From: CAYWEP01 sp964608945
GTDB lineage: Bacteria > Patescibacteriota > Microgenomatia > Levybacterales > UBA12049
Assembly (NCBI GenBank): GCA_964608945.1
Contig: CAZSQB010000001.1
Location: forward strand, 1-64,000
Length of the DNA stretch: 64,000 bases
Direction: 5' to 3'
A program made the translations under genes and the position numbers. Below are positions 45,463 to 54,081 of this stretch, piece by piece. The notes under the pieces are model-generated. The model ran no database searches. It saw only the letters and a list, made by a program, of their open reading frames with translations, and was not told the DNA's origin. The first letter of the stretch is position 1. Every line of letters begins with the position of its first letter.

Positions 45463-48321
45463 ATGAAGCACTTTAAATTATTTATCATTTCATTGTTTTT
45501 GGTATTTGGATATTTAATATTGATTTCGTATCCTTATTTTTTTTCCAAGATTACGCGTTTTGATTCACTCGGACCTCTTTCATTAGTGGAAGAAAAATCG
45601 GTAAATATCCAAAAAACGTTCAGTCCAGACCGCAGAACCGATCAATTTGACAATCACTTGCTTAAAGGAGAAAAGGTCACTGTTAAACTTAAAGCTTCCG
45701 AAAACAATTTTGGTATTTTATTGTTTAGATTCGCGCAACTATCTGACAATGTAACAGATACGGTTGTTTTTAGAGTAAAAGAAGAAGGAAAAGAATGGCA
45801 CTATGAAAATAATTATAAGGCAAACCAATTTCAGCCAGATCAGTATTTTACTTTTGGTTTTCCTCCTTTTAAAAATTCCAAAAACAACACCTACGTTTTT
45901 GAGATAGAATCTCTTTCAGGCACATACAAGAATGGAATTGGGGTGAGTTTGAGAGAACCGCAAGTCGCGTTAGTTTATAAATACACACGAGCCGATCTAA
46001 CGAATTTTAATACGCTTTTCCCTTTTATTTTTAAAAAATTTGTTTATGTAGCAAGAAACGTAAATTTCCTTCAAGATAGGCAGTTATTTATAATATTTTT
46101 TTCGTCATTTCTTTTTACTCTTTATTTGAAAAATAAAAGAAAAATAAAATTGCCAAAGCCTAAAAAGAAGTATCGTAAATTTTTAAAAATGGTTGTCGGT
46201 GAAATAATCTTCGATTATGTATTATTTGAAAAGAAGCTATTTAAACCTTTAAAAAAATCAGTCCTCAGATTTACCAGATCCAAATTTTATTTAAAATACT
46301 TAGATACAAATGCTAAAAAAAGATTAGCAATTGTTTTATTAGTATTTTTAATCGCGATTCTTTACCGATTTTCCGCAGCTTCAGTTGATCAATTAGGTGT
46401 GTTCTCATTTTATGCGGGTTTAGGTGGTCAGGGTGATTATGATCAATTTATAAGAGCTGCAACATGTGCAGTAAGAAACTTTTGCCCTGCCATCTTAGGA
46501 CAAAACTTTCTTATTGAATCATCTATCTTAGGGACGTTTTACGAAATATTCGGATTTGCGGGGGGACTTAAAGCATATCTATATTTCATGATTATTCTAA
46601 GCTCAATTGTTGCTACTCTTCCTTACGTTCTTTTGTCTCGAAAACACTTTATCACAATAGGTGGAATAATCGGCAGTCTTTTTCTTGCAACTTCAGATTA
46701 TTTAACTCATATGGCCCTTAATCTTCCACCAGACAACGCGTCTCTATTTGCCTTCTCAATGTTCTTTATAGTTTATCTAATTACGATTCATATTGGAACC
46801 ATTCGTTGGCTTTTATTTTTTGGCTTGATAGGTTTAATAGATGGATTAAATAAATTATTATTATTAATAAATGATTTAGCAGTATTTATGCTATTTGTTC
46901 CGGTTTTCTTCTATGAAAAGGCAAATAAGACTAAGAAGTTTCCTTTTGTTAAATTAAACCCAAAATTGATCTTCTATTCTATACTGCCACTTTTAGTTTT
47001 CCTCGTGATTTATTCGGCATGGGAGTATGTTGTACAAATGAAATTCTCAACTCCCTACTATTTGAGAGCATTGATAGAAGGAGGTTCTACCTATCAATCA
47101 TCCACTGACGCAGGATCTATGTCCATCAATGAAAGTCTTTCACAAGGCAATATATTGGAAAAATTATTTTATTATGCAGGATTGTCTGTCGTTATGCTAA
47201 AACGAGTAATTCAGAATGCTGGTCTTAATGATATCTTTCTTATTCCCATTTTATTCGGTTTATTATTCGCGACTTTCAGAAAGTCCCCATTCGATGGATT
47301 CGACAAGCTCACCACAAGTAATCTCAGGGCAAGAAAATTTTCTGTCACGAAATTAATATCTATGGTAATTTTTGCAAGCCTTGCTTTTACGACCCTACAA
47401 TTATTCAAAGAAAACTTTCTGGGCATACAAGATATTGGACAATATGTCTATGCATGGTCCAATGATATTTATGTTAATGTATTTCTCTTTGCATCTATAA
47501 TTTTTCTTTTTATACTAAATTTTAGGTATCAAGCTTTTAAACTTGCTCTTCCAATAGTGCCTTACGTTATAATGCTTATTATCCTGACCAAGAATGCTCC
47601 CTGGGAAAGGCTTTTGGCGCACGTTATTGTATGGAGTATAATTTTATTTTCCTTCCTTATTGATTGGATTTTAAGCAATACTAAGAAGAACCTGCCTGCC
47701 CTGCCTGCCGGCAGGCAGGGCGGCAGGCATGGTTATGCATTAAAAAGATTATGGATTGGTCCTATCCTTCTAGTTCTATTCATCTTTTTTTATACAATTC
47801 CTAAAACATCGAGTATGGTAGCGCAACTGCGTTCAGGTATTAACAACACAAGAGGCGAAGTTGAATACTTAAAATGGGTAAACTCAGAATTACCAAAAAA
47901 TGCCATAATTCTTGCAGGAGGGAAAAGTGATCTAGTAACTGTTACCGAAAATATAAATAGACCTATTATTTATAATACTTTGTGGACAGCGGCGTTACTG
48001 ATTATACCAAATGAAATTCCAGGAGCAAAACCCACTGATTTTGCTATATTAAATCAGTTGAAAATCAATGAGATACCAGGAGTAAGCCCAAGTGATTTTA
48101 GTATAATACGGGAGTTGAGAAACAAGGATAATTTCGGGAAAAACAAGTATATGATTTTAGAAGATGACGTTTATATATGGCGAGATAGAGTAGCAGGAGT
48201 AGGAGATAATCTTTTTTCTACATCTTCTGCTGCGTTGCTTAATGGAGAGGATTACTTAATCAAAGTCTATAAATCCAATCCAATTCTAAAAAAAGCTATC
48301 TACGAATTAAAGCTTAAGTAG
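45463..48321 (+). CDS. Large uncharacterised membrane protein, family B copy 2
   Basis: This 952-residue paralogue of 40523-43249 has the same plan: membrane anchor (residues 5-25), extracytoplasmic beta-rich domain with KASENNFGILLFRF, membrane part beginning GGQGDYDQFIRAATC (D325, D327), then a C-terminal domain. It carries the second copy of the 501-bp identical block (47485-47985). A short motif in the frame (FDKLTTS, about 47300-47320) matches an element seen intergenically at 18.8 kb. The C-terminus has an internal duplication of an IPG(A/V)xPxDF segment. Function is unknown, probably a surface-glycan transferase. Confidence 0.7.
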   Translation: MKHFKLFIISLFLVFGYLILISYPYFFSKITRFDSLGPLSLVEEKSVNIQKTFSPDRRTDQFDNHLLKGEKVTVKLKASENNFGILLFRFAQLSDNVTDTVVFRVKEEGKEWHYENNYKANQFQPDQYFTFGFPPFKNSKNNTYVFEIESLSGTYKNGIGVSLREPQVALVYKYTRADLTNFNTLFPFIFKKFVYVARNVNFLQDRQLFIIFFSSFLFTLYLKNKRKIKLPKPKKKYRKFLKMVVGEIIFDYVLFEKKLFKPLKKSVLRFTRSKFYLKYLDTNAKKRLAIVLLVFLIAILYRFSAASVDQLGVFSFYAGLGGQGDYDQFIRAATCAVRNFCPAILGQNFLIESSILGTFYEIFGFAGGLKAYLYFMIILSSIVATLPYVLLSRKHFITIGGIIGSLFLATSDYLTHMALNLPPDNASLFAFSMFFIVYLITIHIGTIRWLLFFGLIGLIDGLNKLLLLINDLAVFMLFVPVFFYEKANKTKKFPFVKLNPKLIFYSILPLLVFLVIYSAWEYVVQMKFSTPYYLRALIEGGSTYQSSTDAGSMSINESLSQGNILEKLFYYAGLSVVMLKRVIQNAGLNDIFLIPILFGLLFATFRKSPFDGFDKLTTSNLRARKFSVTKLISMVIFASLAFTTLQLFKENFLGIQDIGQYVYAWSNDIYVNVFLFASIIFLFILNFRYQAFKLALPIVPYVIMLIILTKNAPWERLLAHVIVWSIILFSFLIDWILSNTKKNLPALPAGRQGGRHGYALKRLWIGPILLVLFIFFYTIPKTSSMVAQLRSGINNTRGEVEYLKWVNSELPKNAIILAGGKSDLVTVTENINRPIIYNTLWTAALLIIPNEIPGAKPTDFAILNQLKINEIPGVSPSDFSIIRELRNKDNFGKNKYMILEDDVYIWRDRVAGVGDNLFSTSSAALLNGEDYLIKVYKSNPILKKAIYELKLK
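47299..47330 (+). repeat. ATTCGACAAGCTCACC-type element in frame
   Basis: TTCGACAAGCTCACCACAAG is read as FDKLTTS in the family B protein and is followed shortly by CTCAGGGCAAG. The same sequence types occur, in the opposite order and orientation, within the composite palindrome at 18767-18823. The equivalent region of the paralogue at 40523 lacks it. Confidence 0.5.
47485..47985 (+). repeat. 501-bp perfect direct repeat, copy 2
   Basis: This is identical to 42461-42961. It begins at CTCTTTGCATC and ends at TTTGTGG in both copies, with divergent sequence immediately outside. There are no inverted ends or target duplications that would mark a transposon, so gene conversion or an assembly effect is more likely. 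Confidence 0.9.
47691..47727 (+). repeat. In-frame GC-rich palindrome, copy 2
   Basis: This is the same 37-base hairpin as at 42667-42703, inside the second copy of the 501-bp repeat, translated as LPALPAGRQGGRHG (residues about 743-756). Because it lies inside the identical block it is not an independent insertion. Confidence 0.85.
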
Positions 48322-48343
48322 ACTGAAAATCTTTGACATATGT

Positions 48344-48372
48344 TTGACATTCACTCACAATTAACATAAACT
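48344..48372 (+). promoter_or_regulatory. Promoter of the heptose gene set, near-leaderless
   Basis: A perfect TTGACA (48344-48349) and TAAACT (48367-48372) are 17 bases apart. A second TTGACA sits 11 bases upstream (48333-48338). Transcription would start about 48379, only four bases before the ATG at 48383, again with no Shine-Dalgarno. It would drive the tightly packed genes from gmhA onward. Confidence 0.5.
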
Positions 48373-48382
48373 TCATTTACAA

Positions 48383-49006
48383 ATGATGGGTAAAAACAAT
48401 AATCTTTATCGTAAAAAAGCAGAAACGCATTTAACCGAAAGCATCAAAGTTAAACAGGCAACGCTTGAAAAATGCATGAATTCAATTCTTGCTGCAGCTC
48501 AATTAATTGTGGATACTTTTTTATCCGGGGGTAAGGTTTTACTCTGCGGCAACGGTGGGAGTGCTGCCGATTGCCAGCACATGGCGACAGAACTTGTTAA
48601 TACACTAGATAAGAATTTTATTCGTCCCAGTCTGCCTGCCTTTGCCCTCACTACCGATACGTCAGTAATGACATCTTTTGCCAATGACTTTGGTTTTGAT
48701 GGAGTCTTTGAACGCCAAATTCAAGGTTTGGGTAAGCCTAACGATTTATTAATAGGTCTCTCAACCAGTGGAAATTCCAAAAACATCATCAGAGCCATGA
48801 CAGCGGCCAATACTATCAAAATGCACACCCTGGCTTTAACCGGCAATTCCGGTAAACTACAAAAAATAGCAGATGTGGTAATTTCTATCCCTAGTAAAAA
48901 TACACAATACATCCAAGAAGCACACTTGACTGTTGAACATATCCTTTGCGAATTGGTTGAGCATTATCTTTTTGTGGGTATAAAGAAAAAAGAACTATGG
49001 TCATAA
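48383..49006 (+). CDS. gmhA: Sedoheptulose-7-phosphate isomerase
   Basis: This 207-residue SIS-domain protein would convert sedoheptulose-7-phosphate to D-glycero-D-manno-heptose-7-phosphate, the first committed step of heptose synthesis. LLCGNGGSAADCQHMATEL (residues about 53-71) and GLSTSGNSKNI bind the phosphate. TSFANDFGFD and QEAHLTVEHILCELVE carry the active-site acid and His residues of GmhA. The next gene, hddA, overlaps by 10 bases, giving the first two steps of the GDP-heptose route. A second ATG three bases on (48386) is an alternative start. Confidence 0.88.
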   Translation: MMGKNNNLYRKKAETHLTESIKVKQATLEKCMNSILAAAQLIVDTFLSGGKVLLCGNGGSAADCQHMATELVNTLDKNFIRPSLPAFALTTDTSVMTSFANDFGFDGVFERQIQGLGKPNDLLIGLSTSGNSKNIIRAMTAANTIKMHTLALTGNSGKLQKIADVVISIPSKNTQYIQEAHLTVEHILCELVEHYLFVGIKKKELWS

Positions 49007-50022
49007 GCAGAACTCCTTTTCGAATTTCTTTCTTTGGTGGAGGTACGGATTATCCTGCCTGGTATCGCAATAATGGTGGTGCAGTTCTCGCTACAACAAT
49101 CAATAAGTACTGCTACCTGAACGTAAGATTCCTGCCCCCTTTTTTTTGGCATAAATTTCGTATTGTCTATTCAAGGATAGAGAGTTGTAATACAATCGAC
49201 GAAATTACTCATCCAGCTGTGCGCGAAATTTTACGTTTCTTAAAGATTAATCAAGGATTAGAAATCCATCATGATGGTGATTTACCAGCCAGATCGGGAC
49301 TCGGCTCTAGCTCTGCTTTTACAGTGGGACTTCTTAATGCACTTTATGCTCTGCTTGGGCATATGCCCAATAAGCACAACTTAGCAAAAGAAGGTATATA
49401 CCTGGAACAAGAGGTTTTAAAAGAAACAGTTGGTTCTCAGGATCAAATCCTTGCGGCACATGGGGGTTTCAATCATATAACTTTTCATAAAAATGGGGAG
49501 ATTACACTTAAACCTATAACCCTTTCTTCTAAGCGTATTAAGGAACTTGAAAATCATCTAATGTTATTCTATACAGGAATTCCTCGTATTGCTTCAAAAG
49601 TAGCTAAAAGCTATGTAAAAAAAATTAAAACCCGAGAAAAACAACTTAGCATTATGCAAGATTCGGTAGAAGAAGCTCTCTCCATTTTAACGGGTAAGCG
49701 CGATATGAAAAGTTTTGGTGAACTCTTAAACAAGTTTTGGCAAATAAAGAGAACCTTAAGCCCTCAAGTTTCCAATTCCACTATCGATGAAATTTATAAA
49801 AAATCCCTATCTTCAGGCGCTATTGGGGGAAAGCTAATAGGTGCAGGCGGCGGCGGATTCTTACTTTTGTTTGTTCCTCCACGAAGTCAAAAAAAGGTAA
49901 GAGAAAGCTTAAAAAAACTTATTTATGTCCCTTTCAAATTTGAATCCCAAGGATCTCAAATTATCTTTTTTGACAGACAAGAAGATTACACAAACGAGAT
50001 TAAACGCAAACTCAGAACATGA
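48997..50022 (+). CDS. hddA: D-glycero-alpha-D-manno-heptose 7-phosphate kinase
   Basis: This 341-residue GHMP kinase has RTPFRISFFGGGTDYPAWY at the N-terminus, the diagnostic HddA opening. The ATP loop is PARSGLGSSSA (residues 97-107), and the C-terminal GHMP motif GGKLIGAGGGG lies at about 278-288. It phosphorylates C1 to give the 1,7-bisphosphate, which leads to the alpha anomer and hence GDP-heptose, not the ADP-beta form of lipopolysaccharide cores. The phosphatase (gmhB) and guanylyltransferase (hddC) are not in the window. It overlaps both neighbours. Confidence 0.87.
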   Translation: MVISRTPFRISFFGGGTDYPAWYRNNGGAVLATTINKYCYLNVRFLPPFFWHKFRIVYSRIESCNTIDEITHPAVREILRFLKINQGLEIHHDGDLPARSGLGSSSAFTVGLLNALYALLGHMPNKHNLAKEGIYLEQEVLKETVGSQDQILAAHGGFNHITFHKNGEITLKPITLSSKRIKELENHLMLFYTGIPRIASKVAKSYVKKIKTREKQLSIMQDSVEEALSILTGKRDMKSFGELLNKFWQIKRTLSPQVSNSTIDEIYKKSLSSGAIGGKLIGAGGGGFLLLFVPPRSQKKVRESLKKLIYVPFKFESQGSQIIFFDRQEDYTNEIKRKLRT

Positions 50023-51023
50023 ATAAAAATCGTCATATCAGATGTGTACTTATCATTGGGATAAGTGGGTCTGGAGGTAGCTACCTTGCAGAGTATATAG
50101 TAAATAATCACCCAAAAGTGGAAGTACATGGAATTTCCCGATGGCACTCAACCACAATAGATAATTTAGATAAGGTTCAAAGACAGGTTATCGTGCATGA
50201 AGCTGATTTAATGGATATGGCTTCTGTAATTGAGGTTTTACAAAAAGTAAAACCTGACGCCATTTTTCATTTAGCAGCCCATGCAAATGTCAGAACTTCT
50301 TTTATAACACCTACTTCGGTTTTAAGTAATAATATATTAGGTACCAGCAATCTTTTGGAAGCAATAAGGATTCTAAATATAAAGCCTATTGTACAAATTT
50401 GTAGTACTTCTGAAGTTTACGGCCAAGTAAATCCCAGAGATGTTCCAATCAAAGAGTTGTGCCCTTTAAATCCGATGAGCCCTTATGCCGTTTCCAAGAC
50501 GACACAAGATCTTTTAGGCGCTGTTTATTTTCGCGCGTATGATATGAAAATAATTCGCACCAGAATGTTTGCCTATATTAATCCTCGTAGAGAAGATCTT
50601 TTTGCTACCTTCTTTGCTATGCAGGTCGCACGTATTGAGGAAGGATTGCAGAAAGAACTTTTGCACGGCAACCTTGACTCTATCCGAACCCTGATTGATG
50701 TCCGTGACGCAATGGGGTCCTATTGGGTTGCGGTCGAAAAGTGCCGCTTCGGGCAGGTGTACAATATTGGGGGAAATACTGTAATTACAGTAGGAGAATT
50801 TCTAGATTTCTTAAGAAAGAAAGCGAAAGTTGCGATTCCCCTGCGCCTTTCTCCTAACTTACTTCGTCCCACTGACGTAACACTTCAAATCCCCGATGTT
50901 ACAAAATTTACTAAGGAAACTGGTTGGAGGCCGAAATATAGTTTTGAAGAGAGCGTAGAATTTTTATTGAATATTTGCAGGAGTACGGTGGCACGGAAAA
51001 ACAGCGCGCGAAGCGCTAATTAA
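50019..51023 (+). CDS. GDP-mannose/GDP-heptose 4,6-dehydratase-like SDR
   Basis: This 334-residue extended SDR has GISGSGGSYL (residues 14-23) for NADP, THE active-site T130-S131-E132 as in GDP-mannose dehydratases, YAVSK (Y156, K160), and RMFAYINPRRED, close to the RPFNHTGPRQ loop of GMD. Its position right after gmhA and hddA suggests that it acts on GDP-heptose, like DmhA/WcbK, giving GDP-6-deoxy-4-keto-heptose. GDP-mannose is the main alternative. The C-terminal tail (RKNSARSAN) is encoded by a small GCGC hairpin, 51003-51017. Confidence 0.78.
   Translation: MNKNRHIRCVLIIGISGSGGSYLAEYIVNNHPKVEVHGISRWHSTTIDNLDKVQRQVIVHEADLMDMASVIEVLQKVKPDAIFHLAAHANVRTSFITPTSVLSNNILGTSNLLEAIRILNIKPIVQICSTSEVYGQVNPRDVPIKELCPLNPMSPYAVSKTTQDLLGAVYFRAYDMKIIRTRMFAYINPRREDLFATFFAMQVARIEEGLQKELLHGNLDSIRTLIDVRDAMGSYWVAVEKCRFGQVYNIGGNTVITVGEFLDFLRKKAKVAIPLRLSPNLLRPTDVTLQIPDVTKFTKETGWRPKYSFEESVEFLLNICRSTVARKNSARSAN
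51003..51017 (+). repeat. Small GC hairpin over a stop region
   Basis: AGCGC-GCGAA-GCGCT forms a five-pair stem at the very end of the dehydratase gene, six bases before its stop ends. A near copy (AGCGCGCAAAGCAC) is read in frame at 61818-61831. There is no T-run, so it is not a terminator. Possibly another dispersed short element. Confidence 0.4.
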
Positions 51024-51026
51024 ACA

Positions 51027-52202
51027 ATGTATAGATATAAATTAGCTGAAAGAATTATTGATAAAGAAGATATAGCTGCGTTCACTGCTTGGCTTAGTAC
51101 AAAAGACAATTCCCTGCCGCAGCTTACCAAGGGCCAATTGACCAATAAGCTTGAAATGAGTTGGGCTAAATGGGTTGGTACTAAATATGCGGTTTTTGTA
51201 AATTCCGGGTCCTCAGCTAACTTCCTGATGGCATATGCGGCTCTTCTTACAAAAAAGCTACGCAACAAAAAAGTTATTGTACCGAGTGTGGGATGGGTTA
51301 CAACAATAAGCCCTTTTATGCAGCTTGGTTTCGAGCCCATAATGTGCGGAGCAAATCCCGATACTTTAGGGTTTGATCCCAATCACCTCGAAGCCTTGTT
51401 GAAAAAACACCGACCGGCGCTGGTTATTATGGTTCATGTTCTAGGTGTACCTGATAATATGGACGTATTAAAGCATTTCCAGAAAAAGTATAAATTTATG
51501 CTATTGGAAGACGCCTGTGCTGCTTTGGGTGCGGAATACGATGGTAAAAAGGTAGGAACGTTTGGTGATATGTCCTCCTTTTCTTTTTATTTTGGACACC
51601 AGCTCTCAACTATTGAAGGCGGGATGATAAATACTAATAACAAAAAACTCTATGACCTGCTTGTGCTTTTACGAAGCCATGGGTGGGGCAAAGATTTGGA
51701 CGAGAAAACTCACTTAAGATTAATGAAAAAATATAAGATAGATGGCTCCCATAAATCCTTCACGTTTTTTGTGCCGGGACTTAATCTGCGAAACACCGAG
51801 GTCGGTGCATTTTTAGGGCTTCGCATGATGAAAAAAGCTGATCTGGTCACGAGAATTCGCAAGCGTAACCATTTAATATATGCCGCAAGCCTTAAAAATG
51901 TTACTTTTCAGAGGTGGAATAATAAGTCTGTGCCCTGTAGCATTTCGTTTGCTGTTCTCGCAAGAGATGGGGCACACCGAAAGGCATTAGTCAAGGAGCT
52001 TAACCGTAACGGAATAGAGATACGCATATTTACGGCGGGGAATCTTGGCTTGCATCCTTTCTGGTTTGAAAATTATGGAAGATTTCATCATCCAGTTTCT
52101 GATGCAGTGTACAGTCGTGGATTCTTTTTGCCAAACCATGAGTCGCTTGCGCCGCAAGATGTAAAATCAATTTGTAAGGTGGTGAACAAAGTAAATCTAT
52201 GA
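51027..52202 (+). CDS. ColD-like PLP-dependent sugar 3-dehydratase, copy A
   Basis: This 391-residue protein has the DegT/DnrJ/EryC1 fold: SGSSANFLMAYA for the PLP phosphate, EDACAA (D162) for the ring. The Schiff-base lysine is replaced by H191 in FYFGHQLSTIEGG, the hallmark of ColD, the GDP-4-keto-6-deoxymannose 3-dehydratase that removes the C3 hydroxyl using PMP regenerated from glutamate. It lies directly after the GDP-sugar 4,6-dehydratase, which would supply the 4-keto-6-deoxy substrate. It is four bases shy of overlap upstream and overlaps the next SDR by four bases. Confidence 0.83.
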   Translation: MYRYKLAERIIDKEDIAAFTAWLSTKDNSLPQLTKGQLTNKLEMSWAKWVGTKYAVFVNSGSSANFLMAYAALLTKKLRNKKVIVPSVGWVTTISPFMQLGFEPIMCGANPDTLGFDPNHLEALLKKHRPALVIMVHVLGVPDNMDVLKHFQKKYKFMLLEDACAALGAEYDGKKVGTFGDMSSFSFYFGHQLSTIEGGMINTNNKKLYDLLVLLRSHGWGKDLDEKTHLRLMKKYKIDGSHKSFTFFVPGLNLRNTEVGAFLGLRMMKKADLVTRIRKRNHLIYAASLKNVTFQRWNNKSVPCSISFAVLARDGAHRKALVKELNRNGIEIRIFTAGNLGLHPFWFENYGRFHHPVSDAVYSRGFFLPNHESLAPQDVKSICKVVNKVNL

Positions 52203-53131
52203 AAGTTTTAGTTACCGGCGGTGCCGGCTACATCGGTTCTATACTAGTTCCTATGCTGCTTGAGAAAGGTGCCGCGGTAACGGTAGTGGACAATTTTTTT
52301 TATAACCAAAATTCACTTCTAGACGTGTGTTATCATCCGAGACTAAAGGTTGTACGGGCAGATGCGCGGGGGGATAAACTCATGGCATCTTTAATGAAAG
52401 GACAAGACTATATTTTGCCCCTGGCGTGTCTTGTGGGTGCGCCCCTTTGCGAGAAATTCCCGCAGGAAGCAAGAGCCGTAAATCTTGAAGCGATAAAAAT
52501 GATTTTAAAACTCCGAAAGCCTGGCCAGAAAATTATCTTTCCGAATACAAACAGCGGCTACGGCATTGGTAAGGCCGGGATTTATTGTAATGAGGCAACA
52601 CCCCTTAGGCCGATTTCTTTATATGGACGGTTGAAAGTAGAAGCTGAAGAGGCGATACTTGCCGCCGGGAACGCCATTACTCTTCGCCTTGCGACCGTTT
52701 TTGGCATAAGTCCTAGAATGAGACTCGATCTTTTAGTGAATGACTTTGTTTACAGGGCTGTGCACGACGGCTATGTAGTCCTTTTTGAGGCAGGTTTTAA
52801 GCGAAATTACATTCACATTCGGGATGTAGCACGCGCATTTATCCATTGCATAGATAATTTCAAGAATTTGAAAAATGAACCCTACAATGTAGGACTAACG
52901 GATGCCAACCTTTCCAAACTAGAGCTTTGTGAGGAAATTAAAAGGCAGATTCCGGATTTTACTTTCGTTGTTTCTCCTATCGGTCGCGATCCGGATCAAC
53001 GCAATTACATTGTTTCAAACGTTAAGATAGAAAAGACTGGCTTTATGCCACAGATTTCTTTGCGAGACGGCATAACAGAGCTAATAAAGGGATATCAGAT
53101 TATAAGGAGGCATGATTTTACCAACTTATGA
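52199..53131 (+). CDS. NAD-dependent epimerase/reductase (extended SDR)
   Basis: This has 310 residues. GGAGYIG (residues 7-13) binds NAD(P). PNTNSGYGIG replaces the usual SSS-x-YG, with Asn/Ser in the catalytic Ser region. YGRLK provides Tyr and Lys, LRLATVFGISP lines the sugar site, and KRNYIHIRD follows. It resembles the SDR at 38085 more than the Tyr-less pair further on. Given its place between the 3-dehydratase and the TPP enzyme, it may reduce or epimerise a keto-deoxy sugar. DNA here is visibly richer in GC than the left half of the window. Confidence 0.75.
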   Translation: MKVLVTGGAGYIGSILVPMLLEKGAAVTVVDNFFYNQNSLLDVCYHPRLKVVRADARGDKLMASLMKGQDYILPLACLVGAPLCEKFPQEARAVNLEAIKMILKLRKPGQKIIFPNTNSGYGIGKAGIYCNEATPLRPISLYGRLKVEAEEAILAAGNAITLRLATVFGISPRMRLDLLVNDFVYRAVHDGYVVLFEAGFKRNYIHIRDVARAFIHCIDNFKNLKNEPYNVGLTDANLSKLELCEEIKRQIPDFTFVVSPIGRDPDQRNYIVSNVKIEKTGFMPQISLRDGITELIKGYQIIRRHDFTNL

Positions 53132-54081
53132 AGTTGCTGGAAATTTATAGAAAGCTTTATCTTATTCGGAGGAGCGAAGAATTGATTATTAAGCATTATA
53201 AAGAAAATGAAATGAAGACGCCCATGCATATGTCCATGGGTGAAGAAGCCATTGTAGTAGGAGTAGTCGCGGCTCTTCAAAAAAGAGATCAGGTGTTTGG
53301 TACTTATAGAAGTCATGGTTTATATCTGGCGAAGACCGATGATACGGATAAATTTTTTGCCGAACTTTACGGTAAGGTGACCGGTAGCGCTCGCGGAAGG
53401 GCGGGGTCAATGCATCTTGCCTCGCCCAAGAATTGGATGATGCTTACCTCCGCAGTAGTAGGAACAACCATTCCCGCCGCAGTCGGAGCAGCACTGGCAA
53501 ATAAATTTCTAAAGAACCAAAAGGTGGTTGCCTCATTTTTCGGCGATGGTGCGCTTAATGAGGGTGTTTTTTGGGAGAGTTTGAATTTCGCCTGCCTTAA
53601 AAAACTGCCAGTTCTTTTTGTATGCGAAGACAATAATTTTGCTATACACTCGCCAGTTGGCGAGCGCATAGGATATAAATCCATAGTGCAGGTGGTGTCG
53701 CAATTCTACTGTCATGTAGCTGGCAGTGATACTACCGACGTCTTTGAGATTTGTAGGGAAACTTCCGAGATGATTAAGAAAATGAAACAGACCGGCAAGC
53801 CGGGATTTCTTCACTTAAAATACTATCGGTATCTTGAGCATGTAGGCGTGGAGGAGGATTTTCATTTCGGTTATAGGTCAAGACAGGAATTTTTAAAGTG
53901 GAAAAGAGTCGATCCGCTGCTTGTCGCCCGAAGATATTTACTTCGCGCCCGCGTGAAAGAAAACGATATAACCGCCGAAGAATTTATTGTTGACCAAAAT
54001 CTAGCTCAGAGTCTTAACAAAGCGCGAAAAGCGCCGTATCCAACCGATGCGGAGTTATTTGCTGATATATATGGCTCGTAG
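53128..54081 (+). CDS. TPP-dependent E1 component, alpha subunit
   Basis: This 317-residue protein is of pyruvate/acetoin dehydrogenase E1-alpha type. SMGEEAIVVGVVAAL, YRSHG, GRAGSMH and GDGALNEG...CEDNN (residues 139-170) make up the complete TPP/Mg motif. The C-terminal part is a little shorter than in true PDH. The beta subunit follows, but no E2, E3 or lipoyl protein does, so a role in carbon metabolism is unlikely. In a nucleotide-sugar cluster I infer transfer of a two-carbon unit from a 2-keto acid to a ketosugar. AAGGAGG (53104-53110) lies 17 bases before the ATG, too far for an ordinary site. Confidence 0.85.
   Translation: MKLLEIYRKLYLIRRSEELIIKHYKENEMKTPMHMSMGEEAIVVGVVAALQKRDQVFGTYRSHGLYLAKTDDTDKFFAELYGKVTGSARGRAGSMHLASPKNWMMLTSAVVGTTIPAAVGAALANKFLKNQKVVASFFGDGALNEGVFWESLNFACLKKLPVLFVCEDNNFAIHSPVGERIGYKSIVQVVSQFYCHVAGSDTTDVFEICRETSEMIKKMKQTGKPGFLHLKYYRYLEHVGVEEDFHFGYRSRQEFLKWKRVDPLLVARRYLLRARVKENDITAEEFIVDQNLAQSLNKARKAPYPTDAELFADIYGS

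Noticed and set aside
42461..47985. 501-bp repeat as an insertion sequence
   Set aside because: It has no inverted ends, target duplication or transposase; it is simply coding sequence of two paralogues.
53112..53150. ATG at 53112 next to AAGGAGG as the true E1-alpha start
   Set aside because: It opens a 12-codon frame only, in a different phase from the E1-alpha gene.
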